47,360 nucleotides of DNA, from assembly GCA_015064005.1 (NCBI GenBank), contig SVTA01000003.1, positions 1 to 47,360 of the forward strand. The letters run 5' to 3'. This stretch comes from Oscillospiraceae bacterium. GTDB lineage: Bacteria > Bacillota > Clostridia > Oscillospirales > CAG-272. Position numbers and translations under genes: made by a program. The notes below the pieces were generated by a model, which saw only the letters and a list, made by a program, of their open reading frames with translations, made no database searches and had not been told where the DNA came from. This document shows, piece after piece, positions 32,900 to 40,386 of the stretch; the stretch's first letter is position 1; each line of letters starts with the position of its first letter.

Positions 32900-34591
32900 T
32901 TATTTTACCAGATGGCGCTTGATCTTACGGGAGGTGGTCTTTTCAAACTCGCGGTCCCGCAGCTCCAGGACCTTCACCTTCTTGAAGGAGGGGAGCTTTT
33001 TGTTGATCTCGGCGATCTTGCTGTAGATCGTATCATAGATCACACTCTGATCGGTTCCCTCGGGGAAAAGATCCTGATTGGGGTAAACAATGGCCGTCAG
33101 ATTAACGGTTTCGCCGTCCTCGCCCTTGCGGCCAACCACGACGACCTCGGCGATCTCCTCGATGTTTTCGAGGTATTCCTCGATCTCCTCGGGGAATACG
33201 TTTTTGCCGTTTTCAAGAACGATCACGGACTTCAATCGGCCGGTGATGTGGATATAGCCGTCGGCGTCAATAAAGCCCACGTCGCCGGTTCGGTACCAGC
33301 CGTCCTCGGTGAAGGCCTTGGCATTCTCCTCCGGGTTGTTGTAGTAGCCAAGCATCACATTGTCACCCTTCACCTGGATCTCGCCCTCCTCAAAGCCCTC
33401 TGCGGTCTGATTGCCGGAGGGGGCGATCCGTGCTTCGCAGCAGCAAACGGCGGGGCCGACAGAGCCGGGACGGGGCGCAAAATAAGGGGTAACGGAGATC
33501 AGCGGCGAGCATTCGGTGATGCCGTAGCCCTCGCAGATCTGAACGCCAAATGCCTCGAAATTCTTGACCATTTCGGGGTTCAGGGGCGCACCGCCGCAGA
33601 TGATCTTTTCAAGACGCCCGCCAAAGGCAGCGAGAATATCCTTGAACAGCACACGGCGCAGATCAATGCCCACGCGACGCAGACCCTCGGAAACCTTGAT
33701 GGTGCGGCGCAGCAGCTTTTCCTTGCCCTTTTTGCGCACCTCGTCCCAAATCTTTTTGTGCATGGTGTTGACGAAAAGAGGAACCAACACAAGGCCGGTG
33801 GGCTTGTAATTGGCGAAATTACGCATCAGATGGCGGAGCGAATCATTGATGCAGATGGTGAGACTGTAGGTCAGGCTTGCCAGCATAATGGCAAGCTCAT
33901 AGGTGTGGTGCAGGGGCAACACGGAAACCGTGACGTCGTTGGGGAAGAAGTTTACCGTGGCACAGGCGGCGTTGACGCAGGAGCAGATATTTTTCTCACA
34001 AAGCATCACACACTTGCTGGTGCCGGTGGTGCCGGAGGTAAACAGCATCACGGCGAGGCTCTCAGGGTCGCGCTCCGGGAAGGCGTAATCCGCAAGCGCA
34101 GCGCTTCCCTTCTCCATCAGCGCGGCAAGCGGCAGCAGCTTTTCACCCTCCTCGCCGGCTGCAGGATCCATGGGAATGAAGGTGCGCAGCGTGGGATGAC
34201 GGTCAATGACTGGCTTCATTTTGTCGTTAAACGACGAAGAGTAAACGATGGCCTCAGCCTCTACACCGGCAAGAAAGCCTTCGATCTCGCTGATGGCCAG
34301 CTCCTTATCCATGGGCACGATAACGCCGCCGCCGGCGGTGACGGCAAGATAGGTGGCAACCCACTGATAGGAGGTGTCGCCGATCACGGCAATTCTCTTC
34401 CCTGCAAGGCCCACGGCCTCAAGACCTGCGGCAATTTTACAGGCAATGTTGGCAAATTCCGCGTAGGAAATGGAAGCATACTCCTTGCCGCAGGGATAGC
34501 GGAAGGCGGTTTTTTCTCCAAATCTGGTGCACTGCTCCAGCAGATTGCGGAAGGAAGTGATCGGGGTAAATATACGTTCGGTTTTTTTCAT
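32900..34591 (-). CDS. Long-chain fatty acid-CoA ligase-like AMP-binding protein
   Basis: A 563-residue adenylate-forming enzyme that activates a carboxylic acid with ATP, probably a fatty acid to acyl-CoA. Motifs in order: the P-loop-like MLFTSGTTGTSKCVML near residue 205, YGITECSPLIS near 350, and the hinge YRTGDVGFIDADGYIHITGR near 430. The catalytic lysine is probably in TSRKIKRH at the C-terminus. No membrane segment. GAGGTGA precedes ATG, and a fully consensus promoter lies 70 nt upstream. Isolated gene; the acyl substrate and whether CoA or another acceptor is used are inferred only from family resemblance. Confidence 0.88.
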   Translation of the reverse strand: MKKTERIFTPITSFRNLLEQCTRFGEKTAFRYPCGKEYASISYAEFANIACKIAAGLEAVGLAGKRIAVIGDTSYQWVATYLAVTAGGGVIVPMDKELAISEIEGFLAGVEAEAIVYSSSFNDKMKPVIDRHPTLRTFIPMDPAAGEEGEKLLPLAALMEKGSAALADYAFPERDPESLAVMLFTSGTTGTSKCVMLCEKNICSCVNAACATVNFFPNDVTVSVLPLHHTYELAIMLASLTYSLTICINDSLRHLMRNFANYKPTGLVLVPLFVNTMHKKIWDEVRKKGKEKLLRRTIKVSEGLRRVGIDLRRVLFKDILAAFGGRLEKIICGGAPLNPEMVKNFEAFGVQICEGYGITECSPLISVTPYFAPRPGSVGPAVCCCEARIAPSGNQTAEGFEEGEIQVKGDNVMLGYYNNPEENAKAFTEDGWYRTGDVGFIDADGYIHITGRLKSVIVLENGKNVFPEEIEEYLENIEEIAEVVVVGRKGEDGETVNLTAIVYPNQDLFPEGTDQSVIYDTIYSKIAEINKKLPSFKKVKVLELRDREFEKTTSRKIKRHLVK

Positions 34592-34658
34592 GATCTCACC
34601 TCAAAAATAGCGCCAAGCACCATCGGGCGGCTGGCGATAGTGAAAGCTTACACCGTGT

Positions 34659-34687
34659 ATTATACCACTTTTTGCGGTTTGTGTCAA
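34659..34687 (-). promoter_or_regulatory. Promoter of the acyl-CoA ligase gene
   Basis: On the - strand, consensus TTGACA (34682-34687) and consensus TATAAT (34659-34664) with a 17-bp spacer, the strongest-looking promoter in the window. Confidence 0.85.
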
Positions 34688-34770
34688 GGCGAACGGTGTC
34701 TACAGATGTCGTGAGTTTGTAATATGGTAAAAATTGGTAATTTTTAAAATAAAAATCGTGCTGCACAAGC

Positions 34771-34819
34771 AAAAAAGCCCTGCGCTCCCCGAAAAGTCGG
34801 GAAGATCGCAAGGCTTTTT
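34771..34819 (-). terminator. Terminator of the parA-parB-serS transcript
   Basis: Long imperfect stem AAAAAGCCCTGCG...CTCCCCGA / TCGGGAAG...CGCAAGGCTTTTT around an AAAG loop, 2 bp beyond the last stop of the leftward run. A U-run ends the transcript. Confidence 0.8.
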
Positions 34820-34820
34820 A

Positions 34821-35354
34821 TTAAAGAATGGCATCTACAAAGGAAAGCAGCATGGGGATCACCTTGATCAACACAATTGCGATCGCAAAGGTCAATACCA
34901 CGGTCAAAATAAATTGTACCGGGCCGCTGCCCTTTGTTTCGTAACGCATTTCCGCACGATATTTCAAATCCTCCGGAATATAAAAGCGAGCGGCGTCAGA
35001 GGGACGATTGTTTTTCTCGTTTTCAGACTGTTCCTCGCAAAATTGCAGGTTTTTCAGCAGCAAGGTGCCGCAGCGAAGCTCAAATCGCACGAAGAAATTT
35101 TTTTCAAAGCCCAATTCGGCCAACGTTTTTGCCGTTTCCGGAGAATTTGCCTCTGCGCGCAGTATAGCGCGAATGAATTTTCCGGGCACGTAGCGCTGAT
35201 ACATGGTACAAAGCGCGGCAAACAGGATGCCAGCGCACATAGCAAGGATCACGTTACGCACAAAAACGGCGGTTTGTGCATCAAAACGAAAATGCTCGTA
35301 GTTCCCTGCCTCGATGGTAAATATCGAGGCCAGGGAAAGTGGCAGGCGGATCAA
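34821..35354 (-). CDS. Small membrane protein of unknown function next to serS
   Basis: A 177-residue protein with two hydrophobic segments, near residues 30-50 ([18 protein letters not shown]) and 150-172 ([22 protein letters not shown]), and a charged middle part predicted inside the cell. The start is a TTG whose TGA overlaps the serS stop (TTGA), with GAGGA five nt upstream, so translation is probably coupled to serS. No homologue or motif recognised. It is the last gene of the parA-parB-serS run, but this need not mean a role in segregation or tRNA charging. Confidence 0.7.
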   Translation of the reverse strand: MIRLPLSLASIFTIEAGNYEHFRFDAQTAVFVRNVILAMCAGILFAALCTMYQRYVPGKFIRAILRAEANSPETAKTLAELGFEKNFFVRFELRCGTLLLKNLQFCEEQSENEKNNRPSDAARFYIPEDLKYRAEMRYETKGSGPVQFILTVVLTFAIAIVLIKVIPMLLSFVDAIL

Positions 35355-36634
35355 TTTTCCTCGGGGAGGATCACATCGCAGCCCATATAGGTGCGAAGCG
35401 CCTCGGGAACAGTAACGGAGCCGTCCTCATTTTGGTAGTTTTCAAGAATGGCGGCTACGGTACGGCCGACGGCAACGCCGGAGCCGTTCAGGGTGTGAAC
35501 CAAGCGGGGCTTATCCTTGGGGGTTTCGCGGAAGCGGATGTTGGCGCGGCGTGCCTGATAGTCCTCAAAGTCGGAGCAGGAGGAAATCTCCACGTAACGG
35601 CCGTAGGAGGGCATCCAAACCTCGATATCGTAGGTCATGGCACTGGAGAAGCCGAGATCACCGCTGGAAAGACGAACCACGCGGAAAGGCAGTCCAAGAC
35701 CCTGCAACACACGCTCAGCGTCGTTGGTCAGCTTTTCCAGCTCCGCGTAAGAGGTTTCGGGCGTGGTGAACTTCACCAGCTCTACTTTATTGAACTGATG
35801 CTGGCGGATCAGACCTCTGGTATCGCGTCCGGCAGAGCCGGCCTCCGCGCGGAAGCATGCGGAGTATGCACAGTAAGAAATCGGCAGCTTTGCGCCGTCG
35901 AGGATCTCGTCACGGTGCATGTTGGTAACGGGAACCTCTGCCGTGGGGATCAGGAAACAATCATTGTTGGCCACGCGGAAGGCATCTTCCTCAAATTTGG
36001 GCAGCTGGCCGGTGCCACGCATGGAGTCGCGGTTGACCATGTAAGGGGGGAAAATCTCAGTATAGCCGTGATCGGTATGCGTGTCAAGGAAGTAATTGAT
36101 GACGGCGCGCTCCAAACGGGAGCCCTTGCCGCGGTAGAAGTGGAAACGGGCACCGGTTACCTTGGCAGCGGTATCGGGATCGAGAATTCCCAGCTCCTTG
36201 CCGATGTCCCAGTGAGGCTTGGGCTCGAAATCGAACTCGCGGGGCGTGTTCCAGCGGCGCAGCTCCTGGTTTTCGGTGTCGTCCTTGCCGATGGGCACCT
36301 GCTCGTTGGGGATATTGGGGATGGAAAGCAGAATGCTCGAGATCTCCGCATCAATGGCATTGATCTTTTCAGTATCTGCCTTAACCGTGTCGGAAAGCAC
36401 CTTCATCTCCGCAAAAATGGGAGCAACGTCCTTCCCTTCCTTCTTCAGCTGGGGGATGGACTTAGAGATCTTGTTTTGCTCTGCTTTCTTTGCCTCGGTA
36501 TCGGCAATCAGCGCGCGGCGCTCGGTGTCAAGCTCCATCAAACGGTCGATTTCTGCGCTGTAATCCTTTTGGCGGGTGGCAAGGCGGGCCTTAGCGGCCT
36601 CGGGATTTTCTTTGATGAATTTAATGTCTAACAT
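35351..36634 (-). CDS. serS: Serine-tRNA ligase
   Basis: A 427-residue class II aminoacyl-tRNA synthetase charging tRNA-Ser with serine. The N-terminal coiled-coil arm, which grips the tRNA, spans roughly residues 25-100 and is rich in Glu, Lys and Ala. Class II motifs are seen: motif 2 [20 protein letters not shown] near residue 255 and motif 3 [20 protein letters not shown] near 380. The ATG at 36634 has AAAGGAA seven nt upstream; a further upstream in-frame start extends into the parB gap without support. It lies 16 nt after parB. Confidence 0.97.
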   Translation of the reverse strand: MLDIKFIKENPEAAKARLATRQKDYSAEIDRLMELDTERRALIADTEAKKAEQNKISKSIPQLKKEGKDVAPIFAEMKVLSDTVKADTEKINAIDAEISSILLSIPNIPNEQVPIGKDDTENQELRRWNTPREFDFEPKPHWDIGKELGILDPDTAAKVTGARFHFYRGKGSRLERAVINYFLDTHTDHGYTEIFPPYMVNRDSMRGTGQLPKFEEDAFRVANNDCFLIPTAEVPVTNMHRDEILDGAKLPISYCAYSACFRAEAGSAGRDTRGLIRQHQFNKVELVKFTTPETSYAELEKLTNDAERVLQGLGLPFRVVRLSSGDLGFSSAMTYDIEVWMPSYGRYVEISSCSDFEDYQARRANIRFRETPKDKPRLVHTLNGSGVAVGRTVAAILENYQNEDGSVTVPEALRTYMGCDVILPEEN

Positions 36635-36650
36635 CTTGGGATTCCTTTCG

Positions 36651-37547
36651 TTACTGTTCTTCGCTAAAGAAGTTGTTGCCACAAAGAGCAATCAACAGGC
36701 TTTCCATATCGCTGTCGTCCTCATAAAACAGCTCAATGGATTTCTTTTTGTCATTTTTTGTGATTTTAACCTTGCGACCAAGTGCCTCGCGGGTGCGGCG
36801 CTCCAGATCCTTCACCCAAATACGGCTTTGCACAGAGCCGGAAATGTCAGGCAGCTCGGGGGCAGGCTCGGTGTTTTCGCGGCGCACGATCGCCTCCACG
36901 TCGCGTACGGAGAGGTCCTTTGCAATGATGCGCTGTGCCAGAGGATAGATCAAATCCTCATTGTTAAGGCCAAGCAGCGCGCGGGCGTGGCCGGCGGTGA
37001 TCTCGCCCGTCTTCAGCAGTTCAAGTACGTCCTCCGGGAGATCCAGAAGGCGCAGAATATTGGTGATGGCGGGGCGGGATTTGCCCACCTGCTTTGCCAC
37101 CTCCTCTTGCGTCATGCCAAAGCGTTCCATCAGCATTTGATATCCGAATGCTTCTTCAACCACGTTCAGATCCTCACGCTGCACGTTTTCGATCAATGCG
37201 ATCTGGGCAGTCTTCATATCGTCGCCATCCAGCACGATAACGGGAATTTCGACAAGACCTGCCATTTTGGCGGCGCGCCAACGGCGCTCGCCGGCAATGA
37301 TCTCATAATTTCCTTCGAAATTCGGGTTGGGACGAACGAGGATGGGCTGCAGCACGCCGTAAGTGGCGATGGAATCTGCCAGCGCCTCCAGCGCCTCGCG
37401 TTCGAACTGCTTGCGGGGCTGATCGCTACGGGGCTCGATCTCGGATATGCGCAGGGTGGTTGCAGCGCCGCCATCCTTCATACCCATAATGTTGTCATCC
37501 AGAATGGAGTAAAAATCCTTGCCGAGGGCACTCTGTTTTTTTGCCAT
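36651..37547 (-). CDS. parB: Chromosome partitioning protein ParB (Spo0J)
   Basis: A 298-residue ParB that binds parS, spreads as a CTP-dependent clamp and recruits SMC. The CTP-binding motifs are intact: GERRWRAA (residues 86-93) and ENVQRED (120-126). The DNA-binding helix-turn-helix runs from [19 protein letters not shown] (145-163), and TAGHARALL keeps the glycine associated with parS preference. The C-terminal dimer domain follows. I chose ATG at 37547, with AAAGGAG 9 nt upstream, over ATG 37556, which would touch the ribosome site. It starts 26 nt after parA and belongs to its transcript. Confidence 0.95.
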   Translation of the reverse strand: MAKKQSALGKDFYSILDDNIMGMKDGGAATTLRISEIEPRSDQPRKQFEREALEALADSIATYGVLQPILVRPNPNFEGNYEIIAGERRWRAAKMAGLVEIPVIVLDGDDMKTAQIALIENVQREDLNVVEEAFGYQMLMERFGMTQEEVAKQVGKSRPAITNILRLLDLPEDVLELLKTGEITAGHARALLGLNNEDLIYPLAQRIIAKDLSVRDVEAIVRRENTEPAPELPDISGSVQSRIWVKDLERRTREALGRKVKITKNDKKKSIELFYEDDSDMESLLIALCGNNFFSEEQ

Positions 37548-37573
37548 TTGCTTCATCTCCTTTTCTTTTGCGA

Positions 37574-38335
37574 TCAGGCGCGGGCTGTTAGCTCTCGCGC
37601 AAGATCCATATAATCCTTTGCGCCACGGGCGCGTTTGTCGTGATAATAGACCGGCATGCCAAAGCTGGGAGCCTCCGATATGCGCACGTTCCTGGCAATC
37701 ATCGTTTCGAAAAGCCGGTCGCCGTAGTGCTTTTTCAGCTCCTCGATTACCTGGACGGATAATGCAAGTCGCTTGTTGAGCATGGTGATCAGAATGCCGG
37801 TGATAGCGAGACGCGGATTGTAGCGCCGCTTGATTCGTGCAATGGTGGAGGTCAGCTGCGAAAGGCCTTCGAGCGCGTAAAATTCGCACTGCATGGGAAT
37901 AATCACGCCGTCGGCCGCCACCATGGCATTGACGGTGAGCATGCCGAGGGAAGGTGGGCAGTCGATGATCACATAATCATAACGGTCACGAACGGGCTCC
38001 AAGGCGTGGAGCAGATGCCGCTCGGCACCCTCGCCGTCCAGCAGATCGAACTCCGCACCGGCAAGCGAAACGTTCGCAGGGAGCAGGTCGAGGAACTCAA
38101 ATTCCGTGTGAACGATCGCCTCCTCGGCCCGACAGCTGCCGATAAGCAGGTCGCGTACGGTAAAGCGAAGCCCGCGCTTTGGAACGCCAACGCCGCTGGT
38201 TGCGCTTCCTTGAGGGTCAAGGTCAATCAGCAGTGTGCGGTGATGCAGCAGCCCCAGGCTGGCAGCAATATTAACGGCGGAGGTGGTTTTCCCCACGCCG
38301 CCCTTTTGGTTGGCAATTGCTATCACACGCCCCAC
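37574..38335 (-). CDS. parA: Chromosome partitioning ATPase ParA (Soj)
   Basis: A 253-residue Walker ATPase that, with ParB, moves or organises the origin and in Bacillus also regulates DnaA. The deviant Walker A QKGGVGKTTSAVNIA starts at residue 8. Walker A-prime/B-like LLIDLDPQGSATSG and VIIDCPPSLGMLTVNA are present. The start is the GTG at 38335, which has a full AAGGAGGT six nt upstream and gives the standard Soj length; an ATG at 38395 would add 20 unsupported residues and overlap the promoter. Its own promoter lies 29-57 bp upstream, beside the parS array. Confidence 0.96.
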   Translation of the reverse strand: MGRVIAIANQKGGVGKTTSAVNIAASLGLLHHRTLLIDLDPQGSATSGVGVPKRGLRFTVRDLLIGSCRAEEAIVHTEFEFLDLLPANVSLAGAEFDLLDGEGAERHLLHALEPVRDRYDYVIIDCPPSLGMLTVNAMVAADGVIIPMQCEFYALEGLSQLTSTIARIKRRYNPRLAITGILITMLNKRLALSVQVIEELKKHYGDRLFETMIARNVRISEAPSFGMPVYYHDKRARGAKDYMDLARELTARA

Positions 38336-38363
38336 GGCGGCACCTCCTTGCTTTGATGGCTCT

Positions 38364-38392
38364 ATTATATCACCAAACGAGTCATTTTGCAA
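38364..38392 (-). promoter_or_regulatory. Promoter of parA-parB
   Basis: On the - strand, TTGCAA (38387-38392) and consensus TATAAT (38364-38369), 17 bp apart. The nearest parS site begins 42 bp upstream of the -35, so ParB clamps loaded there could slide into the promoter. Confidence 0.8.
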
Positions 38393-38433
38393 CACCTATT
38401 TGCAAGAATTTTTAAAAAAGAAGAGAAAGGCGA

Positions 38434-38555
38434 TGTTTCACGTGAAACGATCGGTACAGAATAGCAGATGTTTCACGTGAAACCAAACGCAAAACCAAAG
38501 AGGATGTTTCACGTGAAACGTCAAAAAAGAGAGCGCAAGCGTTTCACGTGAAACG
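38434..38555. repeat. Four phased parS sites (centromere-like array)
   Basis: Four copies of GTTTCACGTGAAAC, the core of the bacterial parS consensus, at 38435-38448, 38470-38483, 38506-38519 and 38541-38554. Flanking bases are T/G, T/C, T/G and C/G. Centres are 35, 36 and 35 bp apart, near 3.4 helical turns. All lie in the 220-bp gap between the Noc-like gene and parA; the last site abuts the Noc-like stop codon. Spacer sequences differ, so the array is not a recent tandem duplication of a longer unit. Confidence 0.95.
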
Positions 38556-39467
38556 TTAAGTCTGCTTGGGAATGTGTATCAGAATGTAGGCGCCGGTTTC
38601 ATCTTCGTGGCGCTGACAATTGACTGCAGCTCCCGTTTTGCGGAAAATAGCAAGCGATCGCTCGATGGAGTTGTAAAGCGGGCGAAGATCTCGCAGAGCG
38701 AACTTGGCGGGATGGATGGGGCGCAACCTGTCGGCGCTGGCGAGATTGAATTGACCCTCGGGCTCTTCTGGGACGGAAAATGAGAGTTGCGGTGGCAGGG
38801 CCGGGAATTGCGGCAGGGGAGGGGTGCTTGCCGCCTTGGCGTCGGAGGATAGGTGTGCTTCTATGATCCGGTCGCTCTCTGCGACGTTTGCCTTCCTTTC
38901 TATAATAAGGGCGAGTACAGCACCTCGCTCTGTCGGCGGAACTCGGAGCAGTGAACGGGCGTGCCGTTCGGTGAGAGCTGATTGCTGTATACAGCGTTGG
39001 TGCTCCTCGGCCAGCTGGAGCAATCTGAGCTTGTTGGCCACTGCCGATTGTGAGAGCTGCATGTAGCGGGCGATCTCCTCTTGGGTCATGCGGTATTCGG
39101 TCATAAGACGCTGAAAAGCGCGTGCTTGCTCGAAAAAATGCAGCTTTTGTTCTTTTAAGTCGGATACGAGTGCCATTTTGGCACATTGCGGATCGGCGGG
39201 TGATAAGACACGACAGGGGATGTGAGAAAGCCTTGCCAGCAGAGCAGCTTGATATCGGCGATGACCGTCGATGATCTCGTAGAAGGGGACGCCTTGCACA
39301 TCGGCTGCCGGACGGACAGCGATGGGCTCCAGAATGCCGTATTTTTTAATGGAGCTTGCAAGGCGGATGATCAGGTTTTCTTTGGGTTGCGGGGTATACA
39401 TGGGATGTGGGCGCAGATCCTCGGGGCGCAGGCTTAGTGTTGCGGCGGCAGGGAAGGGAACGGACAT
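38556..39467 (-). CDS. noc: ParB-family protein, Noc-like (nucleoid occlusion type)
   Basis: A 303-residue ParB relative at the position noc holds in Bacillus (rsmG-noc-parA-parB). The helix-turn-helix MTQEEIARYMQLSQSAVANK (127-146) and TERHARSLL carry three of four residues reported to give Noc-type DNA preference (Q in SQS, K in ANK, R in ERHAR). The C-terminal DLRPLYNSIERSL...YILIHIPK also fits Noc. The nucleotide site is altered: GHRRYQAA (68-75) replaces GERRxRAA, and SDLKEQ (102-107) replaces ENxQRE. The N-terminus has no obvious membrane helix. ATG follows AAAGGAG at 11 nt. It may no longer bind or hydrolyse CTP normally. Confidence 0.85.
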   Translation of the reverse strand: MSVPFPAAATLSLRPEDLRPHPMYTPQPKENLIIRLASSIKKYGILEPIAVRPAADVQGVPFYEIIDGHRRYQAALLARLSHIPCRVLSPADPQCAKMALVSDLKEQKLHFFEQARAFQRLMTEYRMTQEEIARYMQLSQSAVANKLRLLQLAEEHQRCIQQSALTERHARSLLRVPPTERGAVLALIIERKANVAESDRIIEAHLSSDAKAASTPPLPQFPALPPQLSFSVPEEPEGQFNLASADRLRPIHPAKFALRDLRPLYNSIERSLAIFRKTGAAVNCQRHEDETGAYILIHIPKQT

Positions 39468-39498
39468 GAAAGATTCAGCTCCTTTGCTTTTTTATTTG

Positions 39499-39531
39499 AT
39501 TATAGCACGAAGGAAAAGCGAAAGCTGTCAA
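39499..39531 (-). promoter_or_regulatory. Promoter of the Noc-like gene
   Basis: Extended -10 TGCTATAAT (hexamer 39499-39504). A TTGACA (39526-39531) lies 21 bp upstream, too far for a normal pair, so the extended -10 probably dominates. Confidence 0.6.
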
Positions 39532-39560
39532 AAATCCGTGGGGAAAGAAAAAACGCATAT

Positions 39561-39596
39561 AAAAAAGAGGAGAAGGCGCGACTTCTCCTCTTTTTT
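39561..39596 (-). terminator. Terminator of mnmG-rsmG
   Basis: A perfect 15-bp stem AAAAAAGAGGAGAAG / CTTCTCCTCTTTTTT around GCGCGA, 17 bp after the rsmG stop. It separates the mnmG-rsmG transcript from the Noc-like gene. Confidence 0.9.
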
Positions 39597-39613
39597 ATAT
39601 TGACAATATGTAG

Positions 39614-40345
39614 TTATAGCGGCTTTTTGCTGATTTTGCCAAACGGGCGGGGAAACTCCGGGGGCGTGGCTCTCGCTTTTTTGATTTCGATCAGCATGCG
39701 GGTGTCCTCTTCGCCTTTGTCGCGCAGCGTGACGTGATGGACGGCGACAACCTCGCCGCCAAGCTTTTGAATACCCTTTTCGGCGGCTTGCAGCTCTTCC
39801 TCGCCGCGGGCGGCCTTCATGGCGATGAAGGCGCCACCCACCCGAACGAAGGGCAGACAAAGCTCGGAAAGAACGGGAAGGGAAGCGACCGCACGGGCGG
39901 TGCAGCAATCGAAATGCTCCCGGCAGCCCGGTGTGCGTGCCAACTCCTCGGCTCGTGCGGCGATGGCGGAAAAACGTTCTCTTTGCAGCAACGTAGCGGT
40001 TTCTATCACGTATCGGATGCGCTTTTCGGTGCTGTCAAGTGCTGTGATGGCAAGATCAGGGCGACAGATGGCCAGCGGCAGGCAGGGAAATCCTGCACCG
40101 CAGCCCACGTCGATAACAGAGGCGTTTTGCGGCAAAAAAGCGGCCACAGTGAGGGAATCTGCGTAGTGGCGCAGGATCACGGCGCGTTCCTCCTTGATGG
40201 CGGTGAGATTCATGGATCGGTTCACCTGCAGCATGCGCTCCGTGAGCTGGTAGAACATCCTTGACTCCGCTTCTCCTGCAAAGTGCAGCAGCCCATTATC
40301 TGCCATAACGGTGCTGAAAATGTCGGAAAACTCCTCGTAATTCAT
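39614..40345 (-). CDS. rsmG: 16S rRNA (guanine-N7) methyltransferase RsmG
   Basis: A 243-residue SAM-dependent methyltransferase that modifies G527 of 16S rRNA; loss gives low-level streptomycin resistance. The SAM-binding loop is VIDVGCGAGFPCLPLAI near residue 77. NLTAIKEE near 46 and FDCCTARAVASLPVLSEL near 143 are typical of GidB. I chose the ATG at 40345, with AAAGGAG ten nt upstream, over one at 40384. It follows mnmG after 41 nt, as in many Firmicutes. Confidence 0.95.
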   Translation of the reverse strand: MNYEEFSDIFSTVMADNGLLHFAGEAESRMFYQLTERMLQVNRSMNLTAIKEERAVILRHYADSLTVAAFLPQNASVIDVGCGAGFPCLPLAICRPDLAITALDSTEKRIRYVIETATLLQRERFSAIAARAEELARTPGCREHFDCCTARAVASLPVLSELCLPFVRVGGAFIAMKAARGEEELQAAEKGIQKLGGEVVAVHHVTLRDKGEEDTRMLIEIKKARATPPEFPRPFGKISKKPL

Positions 40346-40386
40346 GTTTAAAAAACTCCTTTGAAAATAGGTGGAGGACTTCATAA

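Noticed and set aside
38336..38555. Noc-binding sites (ATTTCCCGGGAAAT type) near the Noc-like gene
   Set aside because: I looked here and across the window for this palindrome and saw no convincing match.
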